From Sinotaia quadrata (lineage: Eukaryota > Mollusca > Gastropoda > Architaenioglossa > Viviparidae): DNA of 64,000 nt. Both the position numbers and the translations under genes were made by a program. The DNA lies in contig CM054181.1 of NCBI GenBank assembly GCA_028829895.1, positions 747,501 to 811,500 of the forward strand, in the 5' to 3' direction. The notes under the pieces are model-generated. The model searched no databases. It was not told the origin of the DNA and was given only the letters and a program-made list of their open reading frames with translations. This document shows, one piece after another, positions 1-11,725 of the stretch (its first letter is position 1; every line of letters starts with the position of its first letter).

Positions 1-234
1 TCTATTACATTTTGATTTAAAATGTGTTAAGTCTAGAGCGCTGTTAAGTATCTAGTTCATTTAAATATATTTCTATTACATTTTAATTTTAACGTAATGG
101 AGAAAACAGGTAGTTGGCTAACATGTGAAGGGTTATCAAATTCCATCAAAAAGAAAAAAGCTAGCACAAAGACAATACAACAAAGTTGTCAACATTTGTT
201 TACAACTGTCAACAAATATGACAATATACAGTGG

Positions 235-372
235 TATGTGACAACATACAATAGTATGTGACATTACAGAGTAAAATCTGACAGCATACAGTAGTATGTG
301 ATAGCATACAGTAATATGTGACATTACAGAGTAAAATCTGACAGCATACAGTAGTATTTGACAGCATACATC
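235..372. repeat. Minisatellite, about 21 bp unit in a 62 bp higher-order unit
   Basis: Units resembling gacagcatacagtagtatgt recur about six times, with a longer period including gacattacagagtaaaatct seen twice. Reading frames across it on the minus strand are only repeat translations. No gene is visible in positions 1-715 apart from this array. The part from about 410 to 715 is unique-looking, somewhat richer in GC, and not recognised. Confidence 0.85.
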
Positions 373-715
373 TTTCAACTCTCTTGTTATTCATAGTTTT
401 TGAGAGGGACGAAAGAATTTGTACTATTGTTTTGCACCGTTCGTCTGTTCGTCCATTTATTCACATTTATGATACACACTCACAACACACACCGCCAATA
501 AAACGTTCCTTGGCATGACACTAATAAACTGGGCCCCACCCAAACATCAATGGTGTATGTCATGTGTGTCTATGTAACAACTTGACACGACGTCGTACTG
601 GCATACGTCACACGAGTTATATCTTGGAGGTGCACCGGAGCAGGCCAAAAATAGACTTCCCCCTTTGCATCTCTAACTTCAGCTCGGGGTCGGCTTGTAA
701 CGAGCCCTCCCGTTT

Positions 716-1197
716 TGTGACACATGATAACAGAGTGATATTTGAAATTACAGAAATGAGTTTTATGATTAAATTAGTGAGTGGTACATGATAACAGAGT
801 GATATTTAAATATACAGAAATGAATCTTATGATTTAAATTAGTGAGTGGTACATGATAACAGAGTGATATTTGAAATTACAGAAATGAGTCTTATGATTT
901 AAATTAGTGTGTGATGATAATGAGTATTATGATTTAAATTAGTGTGTGATGATAATGAGTCTTATGTTTTAAATTAGTGTGTGATGATAATGAGTCTTTT
1001 GACTTAAATTAGTGTGTGATGATAATGAGTCTTATGTTTAAATTAGTGTGTGATGATAATGAGTCTTTTGAATTAAATTAGTGTGATGATAATGAGTCTT
1101 ATGTTTAAATTAGTGTGTGATGATAATGAGTCTTTTGACTTAAATTAGTGTGTTATGATAATGAGTCTTTTGACTTAAATTAGTGTGTGATGATAAC
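716..1197. repeat. Minisatellite, 66 bp then about 34 bp units
   Basis: The first part has about three copies of a 66 bp unit containing acatgataacagagtgatat. It passes into about nine copies of a shorter unit containing gtgtgatgataatgagtctt and ttaaatta. The shorter unit looks like a truncated derivative of the longer one, so the array records a change of repeat length. Confidence 0.85.
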
Positions 1198-1224
1198 AAT
1201 TTGTAACGCACATTGGTGTTCCAT

Positions 1225-1372
1225 AATCCACACGATACTAAATAAGACCATTCCTAACAAATCCACACGATACTAAATAGCATCATTCCTAACAAATCCA
1301 CACGATACTAAATAGCACCATTCCTAACAAATCCACACGATACTAAATAACACCATTCCTAACAAATTTCTA
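1225..1372. repeat. Minisatellite, 35 bp unit, about 4 copies
   Basis: The unit starts ccacacgatactaaatagca and ends cattcctaacaaat. Copies are nearly identical, which suggests recent expansion. Confidence 0.85.
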
Positions 1373-1439
1373 CCCGACATGATAAAACAGTACTAGATAA
1401 TACCATTTATTTATGCAGAATGTTATCAGATAATTCAAA

Positions 1440-1830
1440 GCTGTACTCGATAATAAAAAGTGATACCACACAGATAAGAGAAGACGCAATCAAGAATAGG
1501 CACAAACAGATAAGAGTAAATACAGACAATAGTAGACATAGAAATATTTTTATCACTAGACACAAACAGAAAAGAGTAGACACAGACAATAGTAGATATA
1601 AAAATATTTTATCACTAGGCACAAACAGAAACAAGTAGATACAGACAATAGTAGACATAAAAATAGTTTTATCACTAGACACAAACAAAAAAGAGTAGAC
1701 AGACAATAGTTGACATAAAAATATTTGTATCAATAGGCACAAACAGAAAAGAGTAGACACAGACAATAGTAGACATAAAAATATTTTTATCACTAGGCAC
1801 AAACAGAAAATAGATGATACATGCAATCGT
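1440..1830. repeat. Minisatellite, about 60 bp unit, 6 copies
   Basis: Units contain aggcacaaacagaaaagagt, then tagacacagacaatagtaga, then aaaatatttttatcacta. Long open frames here on both strands are repeat translations and not genes. Confidence 0.85.
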
Positions 1831-1864
1831 AATCATAATTAGAAAATGATACAAGCAATCGTAA

Positions 1865-2130
1865 TCATAATTAGAAAATGATAAGAGAAGACAAACAAAA
1901 AAGAGAAGACACAAACAAAAAAGAGAAGACAAAACAGAAAAGAGAAGACAAACAACAAAGAGAAGACACAAACAAAAAAGAGAAGACAAAACAGAAAAGA
2001 GAAGACAAAAAATTGAAAAGCGAAGATACAAACAGAAAAGAGAAGACACAAACAGAAAAGCGAAGACACAAACAAAAAAAGAGAAGACAAAAAATTGAAG
2101 CGAAGACACAAACAGAAAAGAGTAGATACG
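1865..2130. repeat. Purine-rich tandem array, about 20 bp unit
   Basis: A run of gagaagacacaaacaaaaa-like units, almost entirely A/G/C on the + strand. The strong strand asymmetry gives Lys/Glu-rich frames on + and Phe/Leu/Cys-rich frames on -. The adjoining unit in the 1440-1830 array shares cacaaacagaaaagag, so the two arrays are probably related. Confidence 0.85.
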
Positions 2131-2484
2131 GCAAGAGAATGCTGGTAATGCCTATCAGTTTCATTCAGAATTCACAATCGCATGTGAAGATTCGGCTCCT
2201 ATTAATCGAATGAGCCACATTGTACATTATTTCTAGCGCTTATCTTTTGCTATTCACCTGAGAACTATTTGCATCGAGGACAAGAATTTGTGGAATGTGT
2301 GGTCCTACTATTTCCTAATTGGTATAGACATTTTGCATCAGTTCACGTGTAATAGAGTTTGACTGTAGGCCATTGAAATCCATTGTGGCCATTGACCGGC
2401 TTAGTTCTGCCTGCCAGTACACATTCATTAATTGAGTCTTGTACTCGCAGGATTCGGCAAGGAAACGAAAGAACTGAGTGCAAG

Positions 2485-2620
2485 ATAGACAGAGAGGCAG
2501 ACAGACAAGCAGTTTGGCAGACAGACAGACAGACATACAGATAGACAGGCAGGTAGGTAAACAGATAGATAGACAGACAGACAGGCAGGAAGACAGACAG
2601 ACAGACAGACAGAGAACGCC
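2485..2620. repeat. (GACA)n microsatellite, imperfect
   Basis: An imperfect GACA/GGCA tetranucleotide repeat. The minus-strand open frame rich in VCLS is a by-product. Confidence 0.9.
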
Positions 2621-2624
2621 ACCC

Positions 2625-2785
2625 TAGTTATTGGTTATTATTATTAATTAGTCATCCATAACTAATTACAGGTGATGAGAATTTTAATTTATGTTATTAA
2701 TAATTATAATTCTCCAGAAGACACCACTCGTCTCTCTCATTTGTCGGATATGCGGACGCTGTTAACGTTTTCTTTCTTTCAGAGT
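2625..2785. repeat. Interspersed repeat, partial copy (left-end part)
   Basis: This segment aligns by eye with 29938-30100 over roughly 150 bp, with shared strings such as tcatccataactaattaca and ttctccagaagacaccact. The match stops where the gag remnant begins. It is therefore a truncated copy of a dispersed element whose longer copy lies in the intron near 30 kb. Confidence 0.7.
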
Positions 2786-3135
2786 GATGTCTGATATGGC
2801 CTGGTTTACCACAGTCAAAACACACTACTGGTTCATTTTTAACACCTTTGTCTGGGTGACTACTCATGTTAGTTGTTTTCCATGGGGGTGAGAAGTGGAT
2901 ACCCTATCTTTCATCTTATGATAATAGAAGAGATGTGAGAGAGGATGCCATACTACATTTATTATCTGCCTTGTCATTCTGTCATTTAGGCATCATTTGT
3001 TCATTAACCTGTCTGTGTGGTTCAAAGATAACCTAGCTGTCAGATCAGTACGTTTTCAGTATATTTCCTCATACATGTCAGCTGCTTTTAACCAATGTGA
3101 GAAACTCTTTGGATCGTTGTCCTTAATCTGAAAGT
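2780..3135 (-). pseudogene. Ty3-like retrotransposon gag remnant, C-terminal part with zinc knuckle
   Basis: Reading the minus strand from about 3135 downward gives a frame with KDNDPKSFSHWLKAADMYEE, which resembles the end of capsid-like Gag domains of metazoan Ty3/gypsy elements. After several stop codons it reaches CFDCGKPGHIRHH at about 2790-2830. This is a CCHC zinc knuckle in which the last cysteine is replaced. The frame is broken by stops and frameshifts, so it is a dead copy. It continues the fragment at 3640-4180 and is separated from it by a LINE piece. The element class is inferred from the knuckle and the capsid-like segment. Confidence 0.6.
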
Positions 3136-3139
3136 GCTA

Positions 3140-3560
3140 TACAGGGGTAGCTATCAGTGTTGGTCACTGGCGGGGTGTTGAGTATGTCTGGATCCCTTGT
3201 ATGTCTGTGGTTGTATAGGTCTGAGCAGTATTCTAACCATCTCTAAGAATGTCTTGGTTTTCTGTAAGACAATTCAATCCACTATCTTGAATGATGGAAT
3301 AGTGTCCTTGTTTTACACTGGTCAGGTCTTTCACCAGTTGGTATGCTTTTTTGCTGTTATATTTCTTTAGATTATTTTCTATATCTTTACACTGGTCTTC
3401 AATCATGCTTTTGTTGATAATCTGATTAATTTCCCTCTTTTGTTGATAATCTGATTAATTGTTTTGCTCCTTCAACTTCTAATTTCTTCTTCTTTAATAG
3501 TTTATTAGCTGACTGTAAAAGTGTGTTCGTCGATTCTCATTTCTAATGGTGGAACATCTG
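3140..3560 (-). pseudogene. Non-LTR retrotransposon (LINE) ORF2 fragment
   Basis: On the minus strand one frame reads MIEDQCKDIENNLKKYNSKK followed by AYQLVKDLTSVKQG. After a frameshift near 3250 another frame reads WLEYCSDLYNH and then DPDILNTPPVTNTDSYP. These are the conserved linker between endonuclease and reverse transcriptase in a widespread family of APE-type LINEs in invertebrates. The catalytic reverse transcriptase motifs are not present, so the piece is truncated on both sides. It sits between two parts of a gag remnant on the same strand, so it probably inserted into that element. A short internal duplication (gttgataatctgattaatt at about 3413-3460) adds further damage. Confidence 0.72.
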
Positions 3561-3599
3561 TCTGTACGTCTCATTAGTCAGCTTAAAGGTACGCTAACA

Positions 3600-4180
3600 A
3601 TTTGTAAACATATGTAGTTTGTTCCTTTGGAAGTCAGTTAAAGACCATATTGTCTTGATGTTTCATACCTGCCACTACATGGTTAAGCTATGAATTTTAA
3701 CGTAGGCCTAATCTTATGGCACACAAAGCTTAGCACGTAATCCTCAATATTTTCCTCTTTCCTATTGAAGGAACGAAAATTGAATTTTATGTTAACTTCC
3801 TGAACCTTAGCTGCCCTCTTGCTTATCTTTGAGCTATCTTCCTGTATCTTCAATTGATTGAAGCCAAGGTCTCTGTTTCTTTTACCCTCAGAGTTCAATT
3901 GGGCAAATGCTACCTCTTGTTTAAGATCATATTCAATGTTCTACCTTCTGTCACTTTCATTTATTTTTATTTCTAATTCTTCTCTTCAGTCTGCAATCTT
4001 TTGTTTTATCCTAACTTTCCATCTATAATCTTTCTTTCTTATAGAATGCTCTATATCTTCACATCCTGAAATCCCAAATCACTGGCCTCCTCCTTCTGCA
4101 TCTGTATCCATCTCGTTTTGTTTCCCTAGAATCTTCCCTTTTTAAATCTCTAAATAACTCTACCATGGCCATGCAAAAAT
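3600..4180 (-). pseudogene. Ty3-like retrotransposon gag remnant, N-terminal part
   Basis: The minus strand encodes a charged, Lys/Glu/Arg-rich stretch (about 4170-3900). An open segment at 3898-3683 follows, containing AAKVQEVNIKFNFRSFNRKE and then ENIEDYVLSFV. The pattern of a helical charged leader followed by a 'F..F..KEE.I..Y...F' capsid start is typical of metazoan Ty3/gypsy Gag. Stops and frameshifts interrupt it. Its continuation lies at 3135-2780 beyond the inserted LINE piece. Confidence 0.55.
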
Positions 4181-4579
4181 TTAGCATACTGGCGATTTAT
4201 CTGACAGATTTTACAAAAGTATATCTACACACGCAAGCAGCTACTAAAACATGCACACTGTTAATAGTATAATCTCCACACACACTCAACAACTTGTAAA
4301 CTTTAAATCTAGCTACTTAAAACGCACAATCAGTGCAAACAATATAATCTCCACACATCAATAATGGAAACTATTGTAATATATGTATCAATAAAATATG
4401 CAATCAATTATATAAATAAAAAGATTGATCAAAATATTTCAAAAGAGAGAAAGGATAGACAAAGCAAGACAAATTCTAGACAGTGTTATAAAAATGATTG
4501 ATAAAGAATGCTTTCTAAATGTATATTTCACTAGTCAGCTATCTCTTCTCAAGCTCTGTTTAATCTAGGATTCCTGGTT

Positions 4580-4713
4580 TAGATAGATAGATAGACAGAC
4601 AGACAGAAGACAGACAGACAAAAGACAGGCGGGCGGGCGGGCGGGCGGGCAGGTTTCGGACGGACGGACGGATGGATGGACGAAGGGATAGACAGACAGA
4701 CAGACAGACAGAC

Positions 4714-4807
<94 letters not shown>

Positions 4808-4808
4808 T
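4580..4808. repeat. Compound tetranucleotide microsatellite (GATA/GACA/GGGC/GGAC)
   Basis: A long, nearly perfect GATA run of about 30 units follows GACA, GGAC and GGGC blocks. The change of tetranucleotide at block borders shows successive expansion of point-mutated units. Confidence 0.95.
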
Positions 4809-4839
4809 ATGACAGAATAAATTTGCCTCTCATTATTTT

Positions 4840-4905
4840 AAATTTAAATTGTTATATAAGTTGAAAAATTGTCAGATAACCCAACCTTGGGCACTCCTTA
4901 TGGCG
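4840..4905 (-). repeat. Terminal piece of the interspersed repeat, inverted
   Basis: Read on the minus strand, this matches 31588-31645, including ccataaggagtgcccaagg followed by a tgacaattt and ttatataaca block. It looks like the right end of the same dispersed family whose left-end part lies at 2625. The rest of 4905-5930 shows no recognisable gene. Two minus-strand open frames (4957-5256 and 5262-5564) match nothing I know. Confidence 0.6.
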
Positions 4906-5934
4906 TTATTTTTCAAAGTGTCTGATTTGAAGTAAACATCTCCAGGCAAGAACATTCTACATTGCTGACGTAATGCAAACTGAGTGAGTAGTTTCTATTA
5001 ACAAATGATTATGATTTATGAGAACAAGATCAGCCAATGGGCTGAGATTAAAGAATTCACTTGCTGTAGAAAATTCCACTCTCAGATCACTTTGAATTTG
5101 AAGTGGAAGGAAAAAGTCCAGCTTTAAAAGGCAGTTATTTGCTTTATGTGAACAAGTGGCCTTCGAGTTTTGATTTTTGATTTTCACCTTTTGAGTTTGA
5201 GTTTTGATCTTCAAGTTTCGAGTCCAACTCTCAAGTTTCCAGTTGCCTGTTTTCACATGCTTTATGAACCTCCTGGTTTACTGTTGTAAACCTCTATGAC
5301 TGACCATGATAGAGGCAAAAATGGGGTGTAAGTGTAAGGAACACTGCACTCTACTGATGTCTGGCAGCAAGATTTGTTAACTACCAAACAATTTCTAGTG
5401 TAGAGAAATTGTGGGACATTTCTACATTTATTGTTTTGTTTGAAAGAACGGCAAGAAGTGCCCAGGTCAACTCCAAACAGTGAAACAATGTTTTCCATGT
5501 GCAAATTATATAGCAGACGAAATTGGAACTGAACTATAAATTGTGATTTTTTGGCAAAGCACATGAAGACTGTTAAGTCAGTGCTGAATCAGATTATATA
5601 AACTATTATTGTTCATCTCTGATAACTCCATTTCTATTCTATGATAGGACTAACCTGCAATCTGTATTGACTCTATTGTTGAATTGTAATTTTATTTTTA
5701 GAGAGAGAGAAAGACTATGTAGACATACAAATTATCTGAACGTGAGTTCATGGAATATTGATGTCATCTATTTCATTGTAATTGTCATATGCATATTTAA
5801 TTGTTCATTTTATAAATTTGACCTTCTTATACATATTGATAATCTTATGTTGGAGAAAAAGTGGGTGGATGGGGGCTTGCTAAACTAAGTGGCATGCCTG
5901 TCACAGTACCATTAGATACAGCTTTCAGGTTATA

Positions 5935-6860
5935 GTACTAGTCATGTCATTCTATAGTGCTATTAAGTATGGTTGTTAAGTTATAGAAGCAAGTCAAGTC
6001 ATTTTAGTACTATTAAGTACGGTTGTTAAGTTATAGAAGCAAGTCAAGTCATTTTAGTACTATTAAGTATGGTTGTTAAGATATAGATGCAGGTCAAGTC
6101 ATTTTAGTACTATTAAGTATGGTTGTTAAGTTATAGAAGCAAGTCAAGTAATTTTTAGTACTATTAAGTATGATTGTTAAGTTATAGAAGCAAGTAAGTC
6201 ATTTTTAGTACTATTAAGTATGGTTGTTAAGTTATAGAAGCAAGTCAAGTAATTTTAGTACTATTAAGTATGGTTGTTAAGTTATAGAAGCAAGTCATTT
6301 TTAGTACTATTAGGTATGGCTGTTAAGTTATAGAAGCAAGTAAGTCATTTTTAGTACTATTAAGTATGGTTAAGTTATAGAAGCAAGTCAAGTCATTTTA
6401 ATACTATAAAGTATAGTTGTTTTAAGTTATAGAAGCAAGTCAAGTCATTTTAGTACTATTAAGTAATGTTGTTAAGTTATAGAAGCAAGTCAAGTCATTT
6501 TAATACTATTAAGTATAGTTGTTAAGTTATAGAAGCAAATCAAGTCATTTTAGTACTATTAAGTAATGTTGTTAAGTTATAGAAGCAAGTCAAGTCATTT
6601 TAATACTATTAAGTATGGTTGTTAAGTTATAGAAGCAAGTCAAGTCATTTTAGTACTATTAAGTTATAGAAGCAAGTCAAGTCATTTTAATACTATTAAG
6701 TATATTAAGTTATAGAAGCAAGTCAAGTCATTTTTAGTACTATTAAGTAATGTTGTTAAGTTATAGAAGCAAGTCAAGTCATTTTAATACTATTAAGTAT
6801 GGTTGTTAAGTTATAGAAGCAAGTCAAGTCATTTTTAGTACTATTAAATATAGTTGTCAG
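5935..6860. repeat. 50 bp minisatellite, about 18 copies
   Basis: The unit is gtcattttagtactattaag, then tatggttgttaagttataga, then agcaagtcaa. Copies differ by small indels and a few substitutions. No coding potential. Confidence 0.95.
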
Positions 6861-7084
6861 TTTATAGATTCTATGAATTTTCCTGACCGAAATAATATAC
6901 TTTTAAAAATAAAACCTGACTAGCGGACGGACACGATCTAACAGGATGTTCCAAGTTGGCAATATGGGGAATCCTCAAATGGGAGTTATTATTACCAAAT
7001 CTAAGCTACAGTGTATACAGTGGAACCATTTGTAGACAGGCGATCTAACAGATTGTTCCAAGTTGACAATATGGGATAAATTAT

Positions 7085-7645
7085 TCTCAAATGAAAGTCT
7101 TCAGTTAATTACCTAGTGTACATATTGCACAAAGTCCACGTCAGGCTCCTACAATTACAGTTAATTACCTAGTGTACATATTGCACAAAATCCACGTCAG
7201 GCTACATATTGCACAAAGTCCACGTCAGGCTCCTACAATTACAGTTAATTACCTAGTGTACATATTGCACAAAATCCACGTCAGGCTACATATTGCACAA
7301 AGTCCACGTCAGGCTCCTACAATTACAGTTAATTAGCTAGTGTACATATTGCAAAATGTACAAGTGACGATCTTCAATTACAGTTAATTAGCTAGTGTAC
7401 ATATTGCACAAAGTCCACGTCATGTCCCTACAATTACATTTAATTAGCTAGTGTACATATCGCACAAAGTCCACGTCATGTTCCTACAATTACAGTTAAT
7501 TAGCTAGTGTACATATTGCATAAGTTCATGTCATGTTCCTACAATTACAGTTAATTAGCTAGTGCACATATTGCATAAAGTCCACGTCGTATTCCTACAA
7601 TTACAGTTAATTAAATAGTGTACATATTGCATAAAGTCCACGTCA
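7085..7645. repeat. 56 bp minisatellite, about 9-10 copies
   Basis: The unit contains cagttaattagctagtgtac, then atattgcacaaagtccacgt, then a ctcctacaatta-like tail. Early copies are interrupted by partial units. Positions 6860-7085 and 7645-7800 are unique-looking and not recognised. Confidence 0.93.
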
Positions 7646-7802
7646 ATCGAATTTCGCAAAAAGATTGAGGTCAATTATAAGAACAACATAATACAAAACC
7701 AGTTAAGAATAATTAATCCCTCACACACACCTTTCAGTGAAGATTTGAAAATGCTGATATTGTTATTATGACTGTTGTGGGATTGATGTTTTAAGAATAG
7801 TC

Positions 7803-8095
7803 CCACCCCAGGGCTAGATTAACCATTAAGCAATAAATACTTGCTTAGGGCATCAAGGGAAGAGGGCCCCATTAACACAGTTGTAGAACCGAATTAAATC
7901 TTGTGTGTTCTGGTGCGGGAGAGGGGGGGGGGGGGGAATGGCCTAGAAGAAAACTTTTCAATGTCTTATTTCGCCTTAAACACAGTTTTAATAACTTGCC
8001 AGTTAAGCAATGGAAGGGCCGAGGGCGTGGGGAGCATTATCATTGGGCTTTGCTTAGGGGATCAGCTGGCCCTAATCTAGCTATGTTCCACCCGT
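7803..8095. mobile_element. Possible short nonautonomous DNA element (MITE-like)
   Basis: The left side begins cagggctagattaacc and the right side ends gccctaatctagc, so gctagatta appears at the two ends in inverted orientation. A second shared motif (tgcttaggg.atca) lies inside both ends in direct orientation. The interior is GC-richer than its surroundings and includes a run of G at 7923-7937. The open frame at 7903-8115 is not convincing. The ends resemble those of hAT-type elements, but no target-site duplication is clear. Confidence 0.4.
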
Positions 8096-8126
8096 TTGGT
8101 AAAATCAAGAATTAATTTGGACAACG

Positions 8127-8268
8127 TTTTTAACTACTTGCGTTGTCTAACGGTCCAAGGAAAGAAACTCTTGTTTTAAGCGATTCAGAAAATGAAGTTT
8201 TAACTACATGCGTTGTCTAACGGTCCAAGGAAAGAAACTCTTGTTTAAGCGATTCAGAAAATGATGCA
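8127..8268. repeat. Two-copy tandem duplication, about 68 bp
   Basis: The segment containing tgcgttgtctaacggtccaa and ggaaagaaactcttgtttt is present twice with few differences. The remainder up to about 8640 is AT-rich and featureless. Confidence 0.9.
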
Positions 8269-8639
8269 AGTCGATTTCTCTTCCCATTAAAGGAAGTGTT
8301 GATGTCTGATTTTGTTGTTAAAACTTTCTGACAAGTTTATACTTATATGTACTCGAATAAATATGCGCTGGATATTTTACCTTATCTTATTTTTTAGACA
8401 AAAGACTTATATTTCATATTTTTAAATCAAACGTCTCACAATAAGCCTATTTAAAGTATTATTTATTTATGTAATACCAACAATAATTACAATTGTACTA
8501 ATATTTAACATTTGTCTTTCTTAACTTATGAAAGCACAAGCTTCTTATTGCGCAGTGAAATTTAAAATAGAATCATTGTATTCTAATAGCGGTTAGTATC
8601 TATTAGGGCGTAATTCCTAGCTGGTTGAAGGGAATATTT

Positions 8640-9110
8640 ATTGGGAGGTTGGTTCAATGGTTGCCATATTTTGTTGCACTTTCCGCCACAGCGAACGAAA
8701 TCAGCAATTAACAACCCTAGAATGTTTATAGGAACGCATATATGCATCCATGTTTGAAGTTATCACCACAGAATATAATTCAAAGCATCGATTAATGATT
8801 TTAATTAATTAGAGGCCTACCTGCGGAAAATAACTATATATGTAACAATGAATGGATTACGCGCCTTTGTTAAGCTATGTCATACATGCTGCGCATGCTC
8901 AGACAAAATACGGTAGCCATTTTTAAGACTATCGCTATCGATTTATACCATTGTGTTTGGTAAGCAGCTTTGATATATTTCCTTTTATTGCAGTTTCGCA
9001 TGATGTTTCCTGTACTAATTATTAGTTCTACAAGACTTCTAAGGAAATCGTACATATCTAGACACTGAAGATTTTAATTCTCTAAGAACGGAGGTAAAAT
9101 CGCCATATTG
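8640..9110 (+). promoter_or_regulatory. Candidate promoter and noncoding first exon of the zinc-finger gene
   Basis: This block is less repetitive and contains CpGs. It holds an NRF-1-like palindrome (tgcgcatgctcag, 8890-8902) and three GCCATWTT motifs like YY1 sites (8663, 8916 and 9102). A good donor-like sequence, ggag|gtaaaat, lies at 9093/9094. Such a motif set is typical of TATA-less animal housekeeping promoters. The first exon found by coding content, at 13914, begins with a splice acceptor, so an upstream noncoding exon must exist. This block is the best candidate within 13 kb. The assignment is inference, and there is no TATA box. Confidence 0.35.
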
Positions 9111-11340
9111 TGTTTCCTTCCTCCTCCTATGAAGATTGTCTTGTGAACTCTTCAGTCCGAAGTGTTATTCTTCTTGTTTCGATTTTGCCACAAGCTTGTT
9201 AGACTTTATTATAGAAATAAAGATTTTCAATAATATTTGGATGATCTGATCACTAAATAATGGAAATTTTAATTCAGAATGTTGCCGTTACTTTTGTCAA
9301 ACATCAAGGACGCATTGCACAACAGATCTTTCGATTGTTTGTAAACATTTATTTTAATCTACAGTGAAATGTTACGAACTAAATTGACTTTCTGACAAGT
9401 CCTTCAGATTCCTTTATTTTAATTTTCATCGGTCAAAGATAATGTAATTAAATCTTTCTTTGTTTCAGTTTCACTCTTACTCCTTTTATAGTTACAACTT
9501 TTCATAGATTAAGAATAAGATTCAGGAGTAGCACTGCATTACTCCTAGTCCTAGCCCTAATGCTAGTCAAATTTACTTCATAATTATTTTAAATTCTAAA
9601 TTACAAAATTAAACCTGGTTATGTTATGTCTACTCTAAGAGATTAATTATTACAAGTTAGTATATGTTTTAATCATAGTCATACTTCATAGTGACCACAG
9701 CAATTAATGAATTATGGCAATTTTATAAATAATACATTTAATTTAAATCAAATTTTTAAGGGCTGTTTTAATTTCTGAACATTGAAGCATGAATGACGTT
9801 TGTTGTCAAACTGTTTATTCATAATAAGGTGGGCCAGTAACAATAATGGTCATTGGGTGAGCTGTAACACAGTGTAAGTGTAACCAGTCGTTTTAGTGAT
9901 AAAAATTGTAAGATATCTTTTAAGGAATCCCTATTTCCAAATGTGGCATTAATGTAATAACTGCCCCTAAAGAAGCTATCCTATTTATTAGGTGCAGTTT
10001 TAGGATGTTCTAAACACATATTTAATTTTGATAAATATTACTTTTTGATATTGTTTTAATTCAGCATTAATTAGATTTACATAATTACAATATGTCACTG
10101 CATGTAAAGTGTACTTACTAATTTTACTATCACTGATGCACATCATCAATGTAGTAAATTTTGATGTTTTTCTCTCTCACAGTCACATGCAGTGATGCAT
10201 AGTGGAACATCTGGCATCATATTACCTTGAAAATATATTTAATTCTTCTTTATTAAAAAGTTTGTGATATTTTTATTTTATTATAAAAATTATATTTATA
10301 GTTTATCTTTTGGTGTTCTATAGGTTAAAATTAGAATTTTCCAAATAAATGAATGGTTTGGCATCACCGCTGTTGACATTAGAAGCTATCAACATAAATA
10401 TCTTAAAATGTTAAATTCTACCTGAACCTTTAAGATTTTTCCAAAAGACAAAAAAATAATTGAAAGAAATTAGAAAAGCAATACTTTACTGTCTGATAAG
10501 ATGATAGGGCTAATGAAGAACTTATTGACTTCTAATAGCATTTGTTTCTATTATAATTTATAGTCTTTAGAAGTTAAAGAAAGGTAATTTATTGTATAAT
10601 TATTAATAAATTTACAAACTGTTTGTCTGACAAATAGTTTTAGAAGCCTTTTACTATTTTAGAAACTTTATTGAGTCATATCTTGCCAAATTAAACATTG
10701 AATCATATAGTAAAGATTATCACAATAACTTGAAAGTTGAAAAAGTTTTTATATTTATAATTATATACAGTATTATTTGATAAATAATTTTACTAAAACC
10801 TTCTTTAAATTAATAATAATAAAGATGGCTTCAACAATAGAGCATTTATTCTTAATCTTATGAAAGCTCTCAGTAGTTTATATATATTATATATATATTT
10901 TTTTTTTAATGCAAAATAAAATGTCACAAAAGCTTCAATTGAACTAAGTGAAAATGCAACATAACACTTAACAGGACACATTTTGGACATATTTCAAAAT
11001 TTGACATGATTGATGTGATAAGTTGTGATTGTTGCAGTGAAAATTTAATTTAATATTCTACATCTAGATAACTTGATTTCATCGGGGCATTTTATTTTTT
11101 TTAAATTAAAACTAGTTTTATTAATTGGCAGATCCAGGAAGTGAGAGATGAGTTGAAATGGCTGGTTAACTCCTATATAAACAGTAAATGAAAATACAGT
11201 AATAATCACCTTCCCTTCCTCAAGACACTTTCCTGTTAATGGTGAATGATGGTAAATACTTTAAGATGAAGAAAAATAACAAAAGAATAATAATATCACT
11301 TATCAGCTGTTTCTCCATTCCTAAGATGGTTGCCTATATA
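9111..11340. other. AT-rich noncoding interval, probably intron 1
   Basis: No gene, RNA or clear mobile element is visible in this interval. It is unique-looking, AT-rich DNA with short homopolymer runs. If the promoter at about 9 kb is right, this is part of the first intron. Confidence 0.5.
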
Positions 11341-11344
11341 AAAT

Positions 11345-11725
11345 TGAATTCATTACACTGTACATATGAAATTCATTATACTCTTCCTGTAGAATTCATT
11401 ACACTGTACCTGTAGAAATTCATTATACTGTACTTGTAGAACTGAATTCATTACACTGTATCTGTGGAATTCACCACACTATATCTGTGGAATTCATTAC
11501 ACTGTATCTGTGGAATTACAATCTACTTGTAGAATTCATTACAATTTACACTCTACCTGTAAAATTCATTACACTGTATCTGTGGCATTCAATACACTGT
11601 ACTTGTATAATTCATTACACTCTACCTGTAAAATTCATTACACTATACCTGTAAAATTCATTACACTATACCTGTAAAATTCATTACACTATACCTGTAA
11701 AATTCATTACACTATACCTGTGGAA
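11345..11725. repeat. Minisatellite, about 23-28 bp unit, roughly 15 copies
   Basis: Units of the form gaattcattacactgtacctgta vary in length and in the word following 'ctgta'. Copies near 11630-11710 are almost identical. Confidence 0.88.

Noticed and set aside
1407..2213. Several overlapping long frames on both strands (Lys/Glu-rich on +, Phe/Leu/Cys-rich on -)
   Set aside because: They are translations of purine-rich tandem repeats. Frames overlap one another and have no splice or start context.
4957..5564. Two adjacent minus-strand frames of about 100 codons
   Set aside because: No family resemblance, and splice sites that would join them to anything are not evident. I could not support a gene.
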